A DNA stretch of 64,000 nucleotides from Iodidimonas sp. SYSU 1G8. GTDB taxonomy: Bacteria; Pseudomonadota; Alphaproteobacteria; SMXS01. Below, piece by piece: positions 18,956 through 26,927 of the stretch (its first letter is position 1; the number at the start of each line of letters is the position of its first letter). The position numbers were made by a program, and so were the translations under genes. The DNA lies in contig NZ_JBBYXJ010000002.1 in NCBI RefSeq assembly GCF_039655775.1, forward strand, positions 558,001 to 622,000, given 5' to 3'. The notes under the pieces were generated by a model, which worked only from the letters and a program-made list of their open reading frames with translations, was not told the DNA's origin and ran no database searches.

Positions 18956-19615
18956 TCAGGCCCGCAGGCGGCGTTCCGGGGTGACGAGCCCCGCCATCTC
19001 GGCGGGGCGCTCGATCAGCCGGCGCGCGCCCGCGCCGACCAGTTCCTCGCGGTCGCCATAGCCGTACAGCACGCCGACCGGCGTCAATCCCACATGCAGC
19101 GCGCCCAGCACGTCGTGCTTGCGGTCGCCGATCATCAGTCCCCTGGCCGGGTCCGCGCCGGTCCTGGCGATGGCGTGCGGCAGCAGATCGGTTTTGCGGA
19201 TGTTGGTGCCGTCCAGCTCCGAGCCGAACACGCTGTCGAAGAAGCGCGCCAGATCGAAATGCTCCAGGATGCGCTCGGCATAGACCCAGGGCTTGCTGGT
19301 CGCCAGATGCAGCCGCAGGCCCATGGCGCGCAGCGCGGCCAGCGACTCCGGAATGCCGGGATAGACCGCGTTCTCGAACAGGCCGATGGTGCCGAACCGG
19401 TCGCGGTAATGCTGCAGCGCCGCCGCCGCCAGCGCGTCGCTGCCGGTCAGCTGCACCAGGCTTTCCTGCATGGGCGGACCGATGATCCAGTCCAGGCTGT
19501 GATCCTCGGCGACCGGCATGCCCAGCTTGTCGAGCGCATAGCGCACCGAGCCGGTGATGCCGGGCTTGGGATCGGTCAGTGTCCCGTCCAGATCGATGAA
19601 CAGGGTATCGATCAT
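18956..19615 (-). CDS. HAD-family phosphatase (phosphoglycolate phosphatase-like)
   Basis: The 219-residue protein is a HAD-superfamily hydrolase with all core motifs: nucleophile IDLDGTLTD near the N-terminus, the motif II region LHLATSKPW, and MIGDRKHDVLGA with the metal-binding Asp residues. Closest types are phosphoglycolate phosphatase and related Gph/PpaX enzymes; the substrate is not clear. Its ATG overlaps the metW stop as ATGA, so it is translated after metX and metW in one operon. It converges with the ligase gene, with only three bases between the stops. Confidence 0.85.
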   Translation of the reverse strand: MIDTLFIDLDGTLTDPKPGITGSVRYALDKLGMPVAEDHSLDWIIGPPMQESLVQLTGSDALAAAALQHYRDRFGTIGLFENAVYPGIPESLAALRAMGLRLHLATSKPWVYAERILEHFDLARFFDSVFGSELDGTNIRKTDLLPHAIARTGADPARGLMIGDRKHDVLGALHVGLTPVGVLYGYGDREELVGAGARRLIERPAEMAGLVTPERRLRA

Positions 19616-20289
19616 CGCGGCCGGTACAGCGGCGCGCCCGACGCGTCGCGCTCGCCATGATAGGCCAGCAGGAACAGCGCTTGTTCCGCCAGCAGATTGG
19701 CCTGCCGGGTCGAATGGGCCATGCGCGCCGGCTTGCCGCTGGCGTCGATGGCCAGGAAGCGTTCCACGGTGATGCCCAGCTCCTCGCACAGGTCGGCGAA
19801 GTCGCGGATGGTGCACAAATGGATGTTGGGCGTGTTGTACCAGGGATATTCCAGCGCCCGGGATTCGGGCATGCGGCCGGTGACCAGCAATTGCAGCCGC
19901 ACCTTCCAGAAGCCGAAATTGGGGAACGACACGATGGCGCGCTTGCCGATGCGCAGCATCTGTTCCAGCCCCGCGCGGGTGTCGCGCATGGCCTGCAGGG
20001 TCTGGCTCAGCACGGCATAGTCGAAGGCGCCGGTCGGATAGTCGCCCAGGTCGCGGTCCGCGTCGCCCTGCACCACCGACAGGCCGCGCGCCACGCAGGC
20101 GTTCACGCCCTCGCGGGTCAGTTCCATGCCGCGCGCGTCCACGCGCCGGTCGTGGACCAGATGGTAGAGCAGGTCGCCGTCGCCGCAGCCGATGTCCAGC
20201 ACGCGGCTGCCCGGCTCGATCATCCGGCCGATTTCCAGCAGGTCGACGCGGATGTCCCGGGCGCGGATGTCGGCTTCGCGCGTCGCCAT
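19612..20289 (-). CDS. metW: Methionine biosynthesis protein MetW
   Basis: This methyltransferase-fold protein (about 225 residues) has the SAM-binding motif VLDIGCGDGDLLYHL and the MetW-specific middle part SFPNFGFWKVRLQLL and NTPNIHLCTIRDF. MetW partners with MetX in many proteobacteria and supports homoserine O-acetyltransferase activity. The ATG at 20289 overlaps the metX stop (TGATG); a GTG three bases earlier is also possible. Its own stop overlaps the following phosphatase start as ATGA. Confidence 0.93.
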   Translation of the reverse strand: MATREADIRARDIRVDLLEIGRMIEPGSRVLDIGCGDGDLLYHLVHDRRVDARGMELTREGVNACVARGLSVVQGDADRDLGDYPTGAFDYAVLSQTLQAMRDTRAGLEQMLRIGKRAIVSFPNFGFWKVRLQLLVTGRMPESRALEYPWYNTPNIHLCTIRDFADLCEELGITVERFLAIDASGKPARMAHSTRQANLLAEQALFLLAYHGERDASGAPLYRPR

Positions 20290-21479
20290 CACAGACCCCG
20301 CTTTTCCGCCGCCGCGCCGATGAAGCCGCGCAGCACGTCGTAGAATTCCGGCACGTCGAGCAGGAAGCTGTCGTGGCCCTTGTCGGTCTCGAATTCCAGG
20401 AAGCTCACCTGGGCCGCCGCCGCGTTCAGGGCGTGCACGATCGCCCGGCTTTCCGTGGTGGGATAGAGCCAGTCGCTGGTGAACGACACCACGCAGAAGC
20501 GGGTCTTCGTGCCCTTGAAGGCATTGGCCAGCATCCCGCCGTAATCCGCCGCCAGATCGAAGTAGTCCATGGCGCGGGTGATGTAGAGATACGAGTTGGC
20601 GTCGAAGCGCTCGACGAAGGTGCTGCCCTGATGGCGCAGATAGCTTTCGATCTGGAAGTCGGCGTCGAAGCCGAAGGTCAGCGCATCGCGGTCCTGCAGC
20701 TTGCGCCCGAACTTCTGGTGCAGCCCGGCCTCGGACAGATAGGTGATGTGCGCGGCCATGCGCGCCACCGACAGCCCCGCTTTCGGGCCGTGCGGCGCGT
20801 CATAGTAACGGCCGCCGCGCCAGTCCGGGTCGGCCATGATCGCCTGGCGCCCGACCTCGTCGAAGGCGATGTTCTGGGCCGACTGGCGCGCGGTCGTGGC
20901 GATCGGCACGGCCGAGAACACCCGGCCCGGAAAACGCGCGGCCCAGTCCAGCACCTGCATGCCGCCCATGGAGCCGCCGATGGCGCAGAACAGGTCGGGG
21001 ATGCCCAGCTGATCCAGCAGCGCCGCCTGCAGCTTGACCATGTCGCCGATGGTGATGACCGGGAAGTCGATGCCCCAGGGCTCGCCGGTCGCCGGATTGA
21101 TCTCCTTCGGCCCTGTCGTGCCCAGGCAGCCGCCCAGCACGTTGGTGCAGATGACGAAGAACCGGTCGGTGTCGATCACCATGCCGGGGCCGACCATGCT
21201 TTCCCACCAGCCATCCTTGCCGGTGATGGGATGGGGATTGGCCACGTGCTGGTCGCCGGTCAGGGCGTGGCAGACCAGCACGGCATTGGTCTTGTCGGCG
21301 TTCAGCGTGCCATAGGTCTGGTAGGCGACCGTCACCTCGGGCAGTTCCGCGCCGCTCACCAGGCGGAACGGCACGGCATCCAACCGCAGCACGTTGCCGC
21401 GCGGATCCTCGTCCATTCCGAACTGGCGGCGCGCCTCGACATAACGGGGGTGGGGCGCCGGGTGGTTAAGCGAATTCAT
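20289..21479 (-). CDS. metX: Homoserine O-acetyltransferase MetX
   Basis: This 396-residue alpha/beta-hydrolase transfers the acyl group of acetyl- or succinyl-CoA to L-homoserine in methionine synthesis. The nucleophile elbow is GGSMGGMQ, and the acid and base are visible in FTSDWLYPT and [11 protein letters not shown] placed the start at ATG 21479; another in-frame ATG lies 13 codons upstream. It leads a metX-metW-phosphatase operon and is divergent from the chorismate mutase gene. No SAM-II-type riboswitch could be recognised in its leader. Confidence 0.93.
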   Translation of the reverse strand: MNSLNHPAPHPRYVEARRQFGMDEDPRGNVLRLDAVPFRLVSGAELPEVTVAYQTYGTLNADKTNAVLVCHALTGDQHVANPHPITGKDGWWESMVGPGMVIDTDRFFVICTNVLGGCLGTTGPKEINPATGEPWGIDFPVITIGDMVKLQAALLDQLGIPDLFCAIGGSMGGMQVLDWAARFPGRVFSAVPIATTARQSAQNIAFDEVGRQAIMADPDWRGGRYYDAPHGPKAGLSVARMAAHITYLSEAGLHQKFGRKLQDRDALTFGFDADFQIESYLRHQGSTFVERFDANSYLYITRAMDYFDLAADYGGMLANAFKGTKTRFCVVSFTSDWLYPTTESRAIVHALNAAAAQVSFLEFETDKGHDSFLLDVPEFYDVLRGFIGAAAEKRGL

Positions 21480-21535
21480 GGGCGTCTTTTGCGGGCCTGG
21501 AACAGTGCCGGATGACATAGGGCTGCGCGGGGCAT

Positions 21536-21565
21536 TAGCTAGGGTCGTGTGTCGCGGAGTGTCAA
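21536..21565 (-). promoter_or_regulatory. Candidate sigma-70 promoter for metX
   Basis: On the minus strand a perfect TTGACA (21565-21560) is followed after 18 bases by TAGCTA (21541-21536). Transcription would begin about 50 bases before the metX start. The -10 box is imperfect. Confidence 0.45.
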
Positions 21566-21573
21566 TGTTTTCT

Positions 21574-21602
21574 TTGATTTTCGGGGGGTGCCCGACTAGT
21601 AA
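21574..21602 (+). promoter_or_regulatory. Candidate sigma-70 promoter for the chorismate mutase operon
   Basis: TTGATT (21574-21579) and TAGTAA (21597-21602) are separated by 17 bases. The predicted transcript start is about 25 bases before the chorismate mutase start. It lies back to back with the metX promoter. Confidence 0.45.
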
Positions 21603-21633
21603 TGGCGCTTCTCGATCAAGGGGCGCACGAGGC

Positions 21634-22404
21634 ATGTCCCAGCCGACGCTGGAGCAGATACGCGAGAAAATCGATGCCGTGGACAACCAGATCCACGCGC
21701 TGCTGATGGAACGCGCCAGGCTGGGCGAGCTGGTGGTCGCCGCCAAGAACGGCGCCGCGCCGAACGCGCCGCGTCTGCGCCCGGGCCGCGAGGCCTCGAT
21801 CCTGCGCCGGCTCAAGGGCCGGCATGAAGGCAACATTCCGTTCTCCGTGATCGGTCATATCTGGCGCGAGCTGATGACCGCGTTCCTCAATCGCCAGTCG
21901 CCCATCGAGGTCGCCGTCTGGGGCGGCACCGACCGCATCGCCGTCTGGGATGTGGCGCGCGGCCATTTCGGCGTGAACATTCCCTTCACCCCCATGATGG
22001 ACGTCAAGGCGGTGATCGATCACGTGGCCGGCAAACCGGGCGCCATCGGCGTCCTGGCGTTCGAGCCCGATGGCGAGCCGTGGTGGCGATTGCTGGCATC
22101 CGAGACGACCGGGGCAGGCCTGCGGATCTTCGCGCGCCTGCCCTTTTTCATGGCGAATGGCGCGACCGCCTTCGCCATCGCCCCGGTCCGCGAGGACAGC
22201 GGCGGTCCCGAGACCACGCTGGTGGTGCTCGACGGCGTGGCGGGCGACGGACCCGCGCTGGCACGACATAACGGCACGGCGCTGGTTGCCCTTCCGGGCT
22301 TTCTCCGGGATGGCGACGCGGCGCTGGAAGACGCCCGCGCCGCCTATGGCGCGCAGACCGCCGTCATCATTGGCGGCTACGCCAACCCGCTCATCGAAGG
22401 CTGA
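21634..22404 (+). CDS. Chorismate mutase (AroQ-type) with C-terminal prephenate-dehydratase-like remnant domain
   Basis: Residues 1-95 of this 256-residue protein form an AroQ-type chorismate mutase domain: [20 protein letters not shown], then [21 protein letters not shown] and [10 protein letters not shown]. It converts chorismate to prephenate. The remaining 160 residues (from [13 protein letters not shown]) resemble the prephenate dehydratase fold, with ARGHFG and AIGVLAFE, but I see no catalytic TRF-type motif, so activity is doubtful. It starts a tight operon with an aminotransferase and prephenate dehydrogenase, so it feeds tyrosine synthesis. A longer in-frame start upstream is rejected because the family begins near this ATG. 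Confidence 0.82.
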   Translation: MSQPTLEQIREKIDAVDNQIHALLMERARLGELVVAAKNGAAPNAPRLRPGREASILRRLKGRHEGNIPFSVIGHIWRELMTAFLNRQSPIEVAVWGGTDRIAVWDVARGHFGVNIPFTPMMDVKAVIDHVAGKPGAIGVLAFEPDGEPWWRLLASETTGAGLRIFARLPFFMANGATAFAIAPVREDSGGPETTLVVLDGVAGDGPALARHNGTALVALPGFLRDGDAALEDARAAYGAQTAVIIGGYANPLIEG

Positions 22405-22409
22405 AAATC

Positions 22410-23498
22410 ATGACCGGACCGATTCCCCGCCCAGGGGTGCTCGATATCGAGCCGTACCAGGGCGGCAAGTCCAAGGACACCAGTTACGTCGGCAAGATGT
22501 CGTCCAACGAGGCCGCGCTCGGCCCCAGCCCCAAGGCGCTGGAGGCCTACCGCAAGGCCGAGGCGACGCTCCAGCGCTATCCGGACGGCGGCGCGCACAA
22601 GCTGCGCGAGGCCATCGCCCGTCACCACGATGTGGAATTCGACCGTGTCGTCTGCGGTTTCGGCTCGGACGATCTGCTCCAGCTTCTCGCCCGTGGCTAT
22701 GCCGGGCCGGGCGACGAGGTGCTGTACAGCGAACATGGCTTCCTGATCTATCCGATCGCCGCCCGCGCCGTGGGCGCCGAACCGGTGGCGGCCAGGGATG
22801 ATGGCTATACCGTCTCGGTCGACGCCATGCTGGCGGCGGTGACGGAACGCACGAAGATCGTCTTCATCGCCAACCCCAACAATCCGACCGGCACCTATAT
22901 ACCGGCCACCGAGCTTGAGCGGCTGCATGCCGGTCTGCCCGAGCATGTGGTGCTGGTGGTCGATGCCGCCTATGCCGAATTCGTCACCGACCCGGCCTAT
23001 GATTCGGGCCAGCAGCTGGCCAGCTGGGCGCCCAACGTCATCATGACCCGCACCTTCTCCAAGGTGTACGGCCTCGCCGCCCTGCGCGTGGGCTGGGCCT
23101 ATGGCGCGCCGGGCATCGTCGACGTGCTGAACCGCCTGCGCGGCCCGTTCAACGTGGCCGCTCCGGCCCAGGCCGCCGCCGTCGCCGCGCTGGACGACCG
23201 CGAGTTCCTGGAAAAGGCGCTGGCCCACAACAGCCGCTGGCGCGACTGGCTTTTCCAGCGTCTCGGCGGTCTCGGTCTCGACGTGGTGCCCAGTGCCGGC
23301 AATTTCCTGCTCATCGGCTTCGGCTCGACCGAACGGGCCCGCGCGGCCGATGCCTACCTGCAGGACAAGGGCTGGTACCTGCGCCGCATGGATTCCTACG
23401 GCTTTACCGACCATCTGCGCCTGACCGTGGGCACCGAGGCGGAAAATCGTGGGGTCACCGACGTGCTGGCCGCCTTCATGGGGCAGGCGCGTGTTTGA
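22410..23498 (+). CDS. hisC: Histidinol-phosphate/aromatic aminotransferase (HisC family)
   Basis: This 362-residue fold-type I PLP enzyme belongs to the HisC family. NPNNPTGTYIPA and the lysine segment RTFSKVYGLAALRVGW (Schiff-base Lys in SK) are clear. HisC enzymes transaminate histidinol phosphate, and in many alphaproteobacteria also phenylpyruvate, hydroxyphenylpyruvate or prephenate. The flanking chorismate mutase and prephenate dehydrogenase genes favour the aromatic role. It starts five bases after the mutase stop and overlaps the next gene by eight bases. Confidence 0.9.
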   Translation: MTGPIPRPGVLDIEPYQGGKSKDTSYVGKMSSNEAALGPSPKALEAYRKAEATLQRYPDGGAHKLREAIARHHDVEFDRVVCGFGSDDLLQLLARGYAGPGDEVLYSEHGFLIYPIAARAVGAEPVAARDDGYTVSVDAMLAAVTERTKIVFIANPNNPTGTYIPATELERLHAGLPEHVVLVVDAAYAEFVTDPAYDSGQQLASWAPNVIMTRTFSKVYGLAALRVGWAYGAPGIVDVLNRLRGPFNVAAPAQAAAVAALDDREFLEKALAHNSRWRDWLFQRLGGLGLDVVPSAGNFLLIGFGSTERARAADAYLQDKGWYLRRMDSYGFTDHLRLTVGTEAENRGVTDVLAAFMGQARV

Positions 23499-24402
23499 AC
23501 GGCTGGCGCTAATCGGCGTCGGCCTCATCGGCTCGTCGATCGCGCACCGCGTCCGGCGCGAGGGGCTGGCGAAGGAAATCGTCGCCCACGCCCGCTCGCG
23601 GGAAACGCGCGACACCGTGCTGCGCCTCGGCATCGCCGACCGGGTCACCGACACGGCGGCGATGGCGGTGACCGGCGCCGATCTGGTGATCTTGTGCACG
23701 CCCGTGGGCGCCTTCGCCGCCGTCGCGGCGGAGATCGGCCCGCATCTGATGCAGGGCGCCATCGTCTCCGACGTCGGCTCGGTCAAGCAGGCGGTGATCG
23801 ACGATGTCGGCCCGTACATCCCGCCGGGCGTGCATCTGATCCCCGGCCATCCGGTGGCGGGCACCGAGAATTCCGGCCCGGAATCGGGCTTCGCCGAACT
23901 GTTCGACGGCCGCTGGTGCATCATCACCCCGCCGGAAGGCGCCGACGCGGACGCCGCCGACCGGCTGGTGCGCTTCTGGCAGACCCTGGGCAGCAAGACC
24001 GAGGTGATGGACGCGCGCCATCACGATCTGGTGCTGGCCATCACCAGCCACGTGCCGCACCTCATCGCCTACAACATCGTCGGCACGGCGGCGGACCTGG
24101 AAACCGTGACCCAGTCCGAAGTGATCAAGTTCTCGGCCGGCGGTTTCCGCGACTTCACCCGCATCGCCGCGTCCGACCCCACCATGTGGCGCGACATCTT
24201 CCTCAATAACAAGGAAGCCGTGCTGGAGATGCTGGGCCGCTTCACCGAGGACCTGACCGCCCTGCAGCGCGCCATCCGCTGGGGCGACGGCGACACCCTG
24301 TTCAACCTCTTCACCCGCACGCGGGCGATCCGCCGGGAAGTGATCGACGCCGGCCAGGAGACACCGGCACCCGATTTCGGGCGGTCGCACGGGAAGGGGT
24401 AG
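23491..24402 (+). CDS. tyrC: Prephenate/arogenate dehydrogenase
   Basis: This 303-residue NAD(P)-dependent enzyme oxidatively decarboxylates prephenate or arogenate in tyrosine synthesis. The nucleotide-binding motif is LIGVGLIGSSIAHRV at the very N-terminus, followed by the substrate block PGHPVAGTENSGPESG and ITSHVPHLIAYNIV. The GTG at 23491 gives a normal family N-terminus and overlaps the aminotransferase by eight bases. It closes the operon. Base composition drops sharply 50 bases after its stop, at the edge of the AT-rich island. Confidence 0.9.
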   Translation: MFERLALIGVGLIGSSIAHRVRREGLAKEIVAHARSRETRDTVLRLGIADRVTDTAAMAVTGADLVILCTPVGAFAAVAAEIGPHLMQGAIVSDVGSVKQAVIDDVGPYIPPGVHLIPGHPVAGTENSGPESGFAELFDGRWCIITPPEGADADAADRLVRFWQTLGSKTEVMDARHHDLVLAITSHVPHLIAYNIVGTAADLETVTQSEVIKFSAGGFRDFTRIAASDPTMWRDIFLNNKEAVLEMLGRFTEDLTALQRAIRWGDGDTLFNLFTRTRAIRREVIDAGQETPAPDFGRSHGKG

Positions 24403-24457
24403 TCACCCATAGCATCAATGATTAAGAATGTTTACGTGATCACCTTCGGAGATGATG

Positions 24458-25057
24458 ATGTTGCCTTCTTTTCCAGAAATTGAAGATCACTGCGCCGGGG
24501 AAGCCCAACGAGCGATTGACCGAAAGATGATACAGATATCCCCGATACTAGGGGAGATTCGCCGTCATGTACAATTTGAAGGTGACGGATCAATAATATT
24601 TCGCGCTGATCAAAGCATAGGCCATTCGCCGCTTGAGACAGTGTCGTCAGAAGTAACCTCCTCACGCATGCCACTTCATAGATTTAGAAATGAAGAACTG
24701 CCGCGGATCATTGACGAGATTGCTCGACAAAAGGCAGAAGCGCTCACCAAGCAGCTATTCGACACTGTTGGTCGCGCAACAGCAGAAACGGGCAACGTCG
24801 TAGATGGAGGCGGAAAGCCGTTGGACGAAGACCTCCTCCTCCAGATACTTGAAAAGTTGGAGCACACTTTTCACCCTGACGGCACTTGGAACCCTCCCAC
24901 TATGGTGGTGTCCCCCGAAATAGCAAAGCGGCTAGCCGAATCCGCCGGCCCTGATGGGCTGGGGTCTAAAAATTTTCAGATGTCCCTGCAGAAGATAGTA
25001 TCGAGAAAGAGAGATGAGTTCCGTAATCGAGAAGCTAATAGAGTCTTGGCTGGATAG
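24458..25057 (+). CDS. Unknown protein, first gene of an AT-rich two-gene cassette
   Basis: I do not recognise this protein of about 199 residues. It has no signal peptide or membrane segment, looks mostly helical, and is acidic in its middle part. A charged helix (RIIDEIARQKAEALTKQL) precedes a Gly-rich turn (GNVVDGGGKP) and the segment PTMVVSPEIAKRLAE. Three ATGs run in tandem after CGGAG; the third, at 24458, has the best spacing. The reading frame overlaps the nuclease gene by 44 bases, so the two are very likely translated together and act together. The island is far richer in A and T, and in rare codons such as ATA and AGA, than the flanking genes. Confidence 0.65.
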   Translation: MLPSFPEIEDHCAGEAQRAIDRKMIQISPILGEIRRHVQFEGDGSIIFRADQSIGHSPLETVSSEVTSSRMPLHRFRNEELPRIIDEIARQKAEALTKQLFDTVGRATAETGNVVDGGGKPLDEDLLLQILEKLEHTFHPDGTWNPPTMVVSPEIAKRLAESAGPDGLGSKNFQMSLQKIVSRKRDEFRNREANRVLAG

Positions 25058-26666
25058 CCAAACTGAACGTAGATATCAACCAGCCTTTGTGCAGTTATTA
25101 ATAGCGGAAGGTTGGCGGGTGCTTCATAATACAAGGCACTCACCAATTGAATTTGGAAAGGATATAATAGCAAGAGATCCCAAAGGCGACCTTTATTGTA
25201 TTCAATTAAAAGGGGACCCCGGCGGGAGATTGCGAAAAAGTGCTGCGACATCAATTATTCCGCAGCTCATAGAGCTTATAGAGATCGCTCCTGCGCAGGA
25301 TTTTCTAGTATCGTCGGATGAGCGGTATATATCCGTTCTAGTGACCAATGGTGAGATTGACGAGGAAGCTCGACTAATTTTAGGTAACCTCGCCAGCAGA
25401 ACGGAACAGGAAAGGTGTCCCTCGGTACGATTCGAAATATGGAGTAGGGGTGACCTGTTGGCTAGATTTATAAGTGCGTCTAAAAGCATCTGGCCAACAA
25501 CACCAGAGGGGATGCGCAGGATATTGGCTCTGTTTACGTCCAATGGAGAGGGCACGCCCAGCCCCAGAGATATTTCAGGCGCGCTTAGTTTGATTTCATC
25601 GAGGCCTCAAGAAATAAAAGAAAGTCAAACATCTATAGACTCTTTTCTAAACAAGACTATTTTGCTTGTGGAGATAATAAAAAATCCATGGCTTCAACGC
25701 AACAATCATTTTTCTCTATTCGTCATATCAGTGATTTCGAGCATGTATATTTTAGGTTCTTGTCGCAGTGAAAAAGACATACGGAGGGTGGAGCAATACG
25801 CCACATCTTGTCTTGTTCACATAAAAGACCTTATAGAAGAAGCTCGCGATAAAAATTATGATCCTGGTCTTTCTTGGGTTCAGAAGAATATTTTTAGTGA
25901 CTATGAAATTATGTGGGAGAGAAGAAATATAATTGGATTATGCGCGGCAGTTCTTGTGCTTTCTTCATCAACTATTATGCGAAAAGACTCAGAATATATT
26001 AAATCTCTATTGATAGAATCTTTAAAGGACCCTCAAATTTGGGGTGCAGCGTGTATTCCAAGCATAATAATACGTTATTGGGCGTCTTGTAGATTAAAGG
26101 CTGATTTGGAGCCCGAGTCAATATTTATTCAAATAGTTAACACTATATTTTGTTTGAACGTTCATAAGAAAACATATTTTCCTGCGCTGCCCTCACCTTA
26201 CTATGATTTTGTAGATTGCTGGGCATACCATCACGATATTAGATATTTTGGAGAAAATAAAATATGGGATGACGACTTTAGTAACAGGATGTGGTTCGGA
26301 AGAGCAGTGATGTTTATTTTGGCCAAGCGCAACTGGAAACAGACATGCAAAAGACTATGGTCGCGCTTTTCTCGCATATCTCATGAGGAGCCGGAATTTA
26401 CTTCCAACAATTTTTTTGACCCGAGCTACCACAACGAAGGAAAAATTGAGACTTACATGTTCCACGAAGGAGGCTGGGATGCATTGGTCAACAGTGCCAT
26501 TGATTCTGGCATTGAGCCTCAGTTAGATAGGCTTGGGAAACTATCTTGGCTAGTGGCGGCTTACATTGCGCTCGTGCCGTACAGGGGCTCAACTACATTA
26601 ATAATGTGGTTAGACAGCGAATTAAATTCGACTTGGTACAATGATTTTCACCGTCCAAGCTCGTGA
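25014..26666 (+). CDS. Mrr-like restriction endonuclease-fold protein with large C-terminal domain
   Basis: The 550-residue protein starts with a PD-(D/E)xK-type nuclease domain (about residues 15-155). FVQLLIAEGWRVLHNTRH leads into EFGKDIIARD, giving the catalytic Asp (D50), and YCIQLKGD gives the QxK pair (Q64, K66) that is characteristic of Mrr-type enzymes. FEIWSRGDLLARFI ends the domain as in related nucleases. The remaining 390 residues are helical and Trp/Tyr-rich with no family I can name; one stretch (HFSLFVISVISSMYILG) is hydrophobic but may be a buried helix. It overlaps the upstream unknown gene by 44 bases. A defence role against foreign DNA is the simplest reading, not proven. 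Confidence 0.7.
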   Translation: MSSVIEKLIESWLDSQTERRYQPAFVQLLIAEGWRVLHNTRHSPIEFGKDIIARDPKGDLYCIQLKGDPGGRLRKSAATSIIPQLIELIEIAPAQDFLVSSDERYISVLVTNGEIDEEARLILGNLASRTEQERCPSVRFEIWSRGDLLARFISASKSIWPTTPEGMRRILALFTSNGEGTPSPRDISGALSLISSRPQEIKESQTSIDSFLNKTILLVEIIKNPWLQRNNHFSLFVISVISSMYILGSCRSEKDIRRVEQYATSCLVHIKDLIEEARDKNYDPGLSWVQKNIFSDYEIMWERRNIIGLCAAVLVLSSSTIMRKDSEYIKSLLIESLKDPQIWGAACIPSIIIRYWASCRLKADLEPESIFIQIVNTIFCLNVHKKTYFPALPSPYYDFVDCWAYHHDIRYFGENKIWDDDFSNRMWFGRAVMFILAKRNWKQTCKRLWSRFSRISHEEPEFTSNNFFDPSYHNEGKIETYMFHEGGWDALVNSAIDSGIEPQLDRLGKLSWLVAAYIALVPYRGSTTLIMWLDSELNSTWYNDFHRPSS

Positions 26667-26813
26667 TTCTGCCTAGGTCAATATGGATCAATTGTTATTA
26701 GATGGCTAACTCTGAGAGTCAGATATTCCATCTACCAGTAGTATCTTGTCGAAACCGACAATAGATTGAGTATCCTTATCGACCCCTGTGGAAGGTGGAG
26801 TTGCGTCATCACC

Positions 26814-26927
26814 ATGTCCCGTCCCACCGGTAGCGCCGATCTGCCTTTGCACAATGGAAGGGGGCCGCTCCGGCTGGCGGCGCGGTGATGGGCGAGGGGG
26901 TGGTGCATCACTGCAGGCGCGGCTGAC
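26814..26927 (+). pseudogene. Decayed 5' fragment of a DUF763 gene
   Basis: An ATG preceded by GGTGGAG opens 24 codons (MSRPTGSADLPLHNG, then RGPLRLAAR) that match the start of the intact DUF763 protein at 29798 (MARRAGSADLPLHGG, then HVPKWLADR) almost position by position, and then hit TGA. After a deletion of about seven codons and a frame change, similarity resumes as EGVVHHCRRG against EAIVHHYGRD. It stops where the dioxygenase gene starts. It is therefore the first 45 or so codons of a lost DUF763 gene, lying next to the right edge of the AT-rich island. Confidence 0.7.

Noticed and set aside
21480-21633. Possible SAM-responsive riboswitch before metX
   Set aside because: SAM-II elements often precede metX in this class, but I could not find the conserved core; the gap is explained by two back-to-back promoters.
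24416-26646. 8-bp direct repeat CAATGATT at both edges of the AT-rich island
   Set aside because: An 8-base AT-rich match is expected by chance here, and the right copy lies inside the nuclease coding sequence, so it is not good evidence of a target-site duplication.
24403-26927. Integrative element with tRNA attachment site
   Set aside because: No integrase, transposase, tRNA gene or terminal inverted repeats were seen at either edge.
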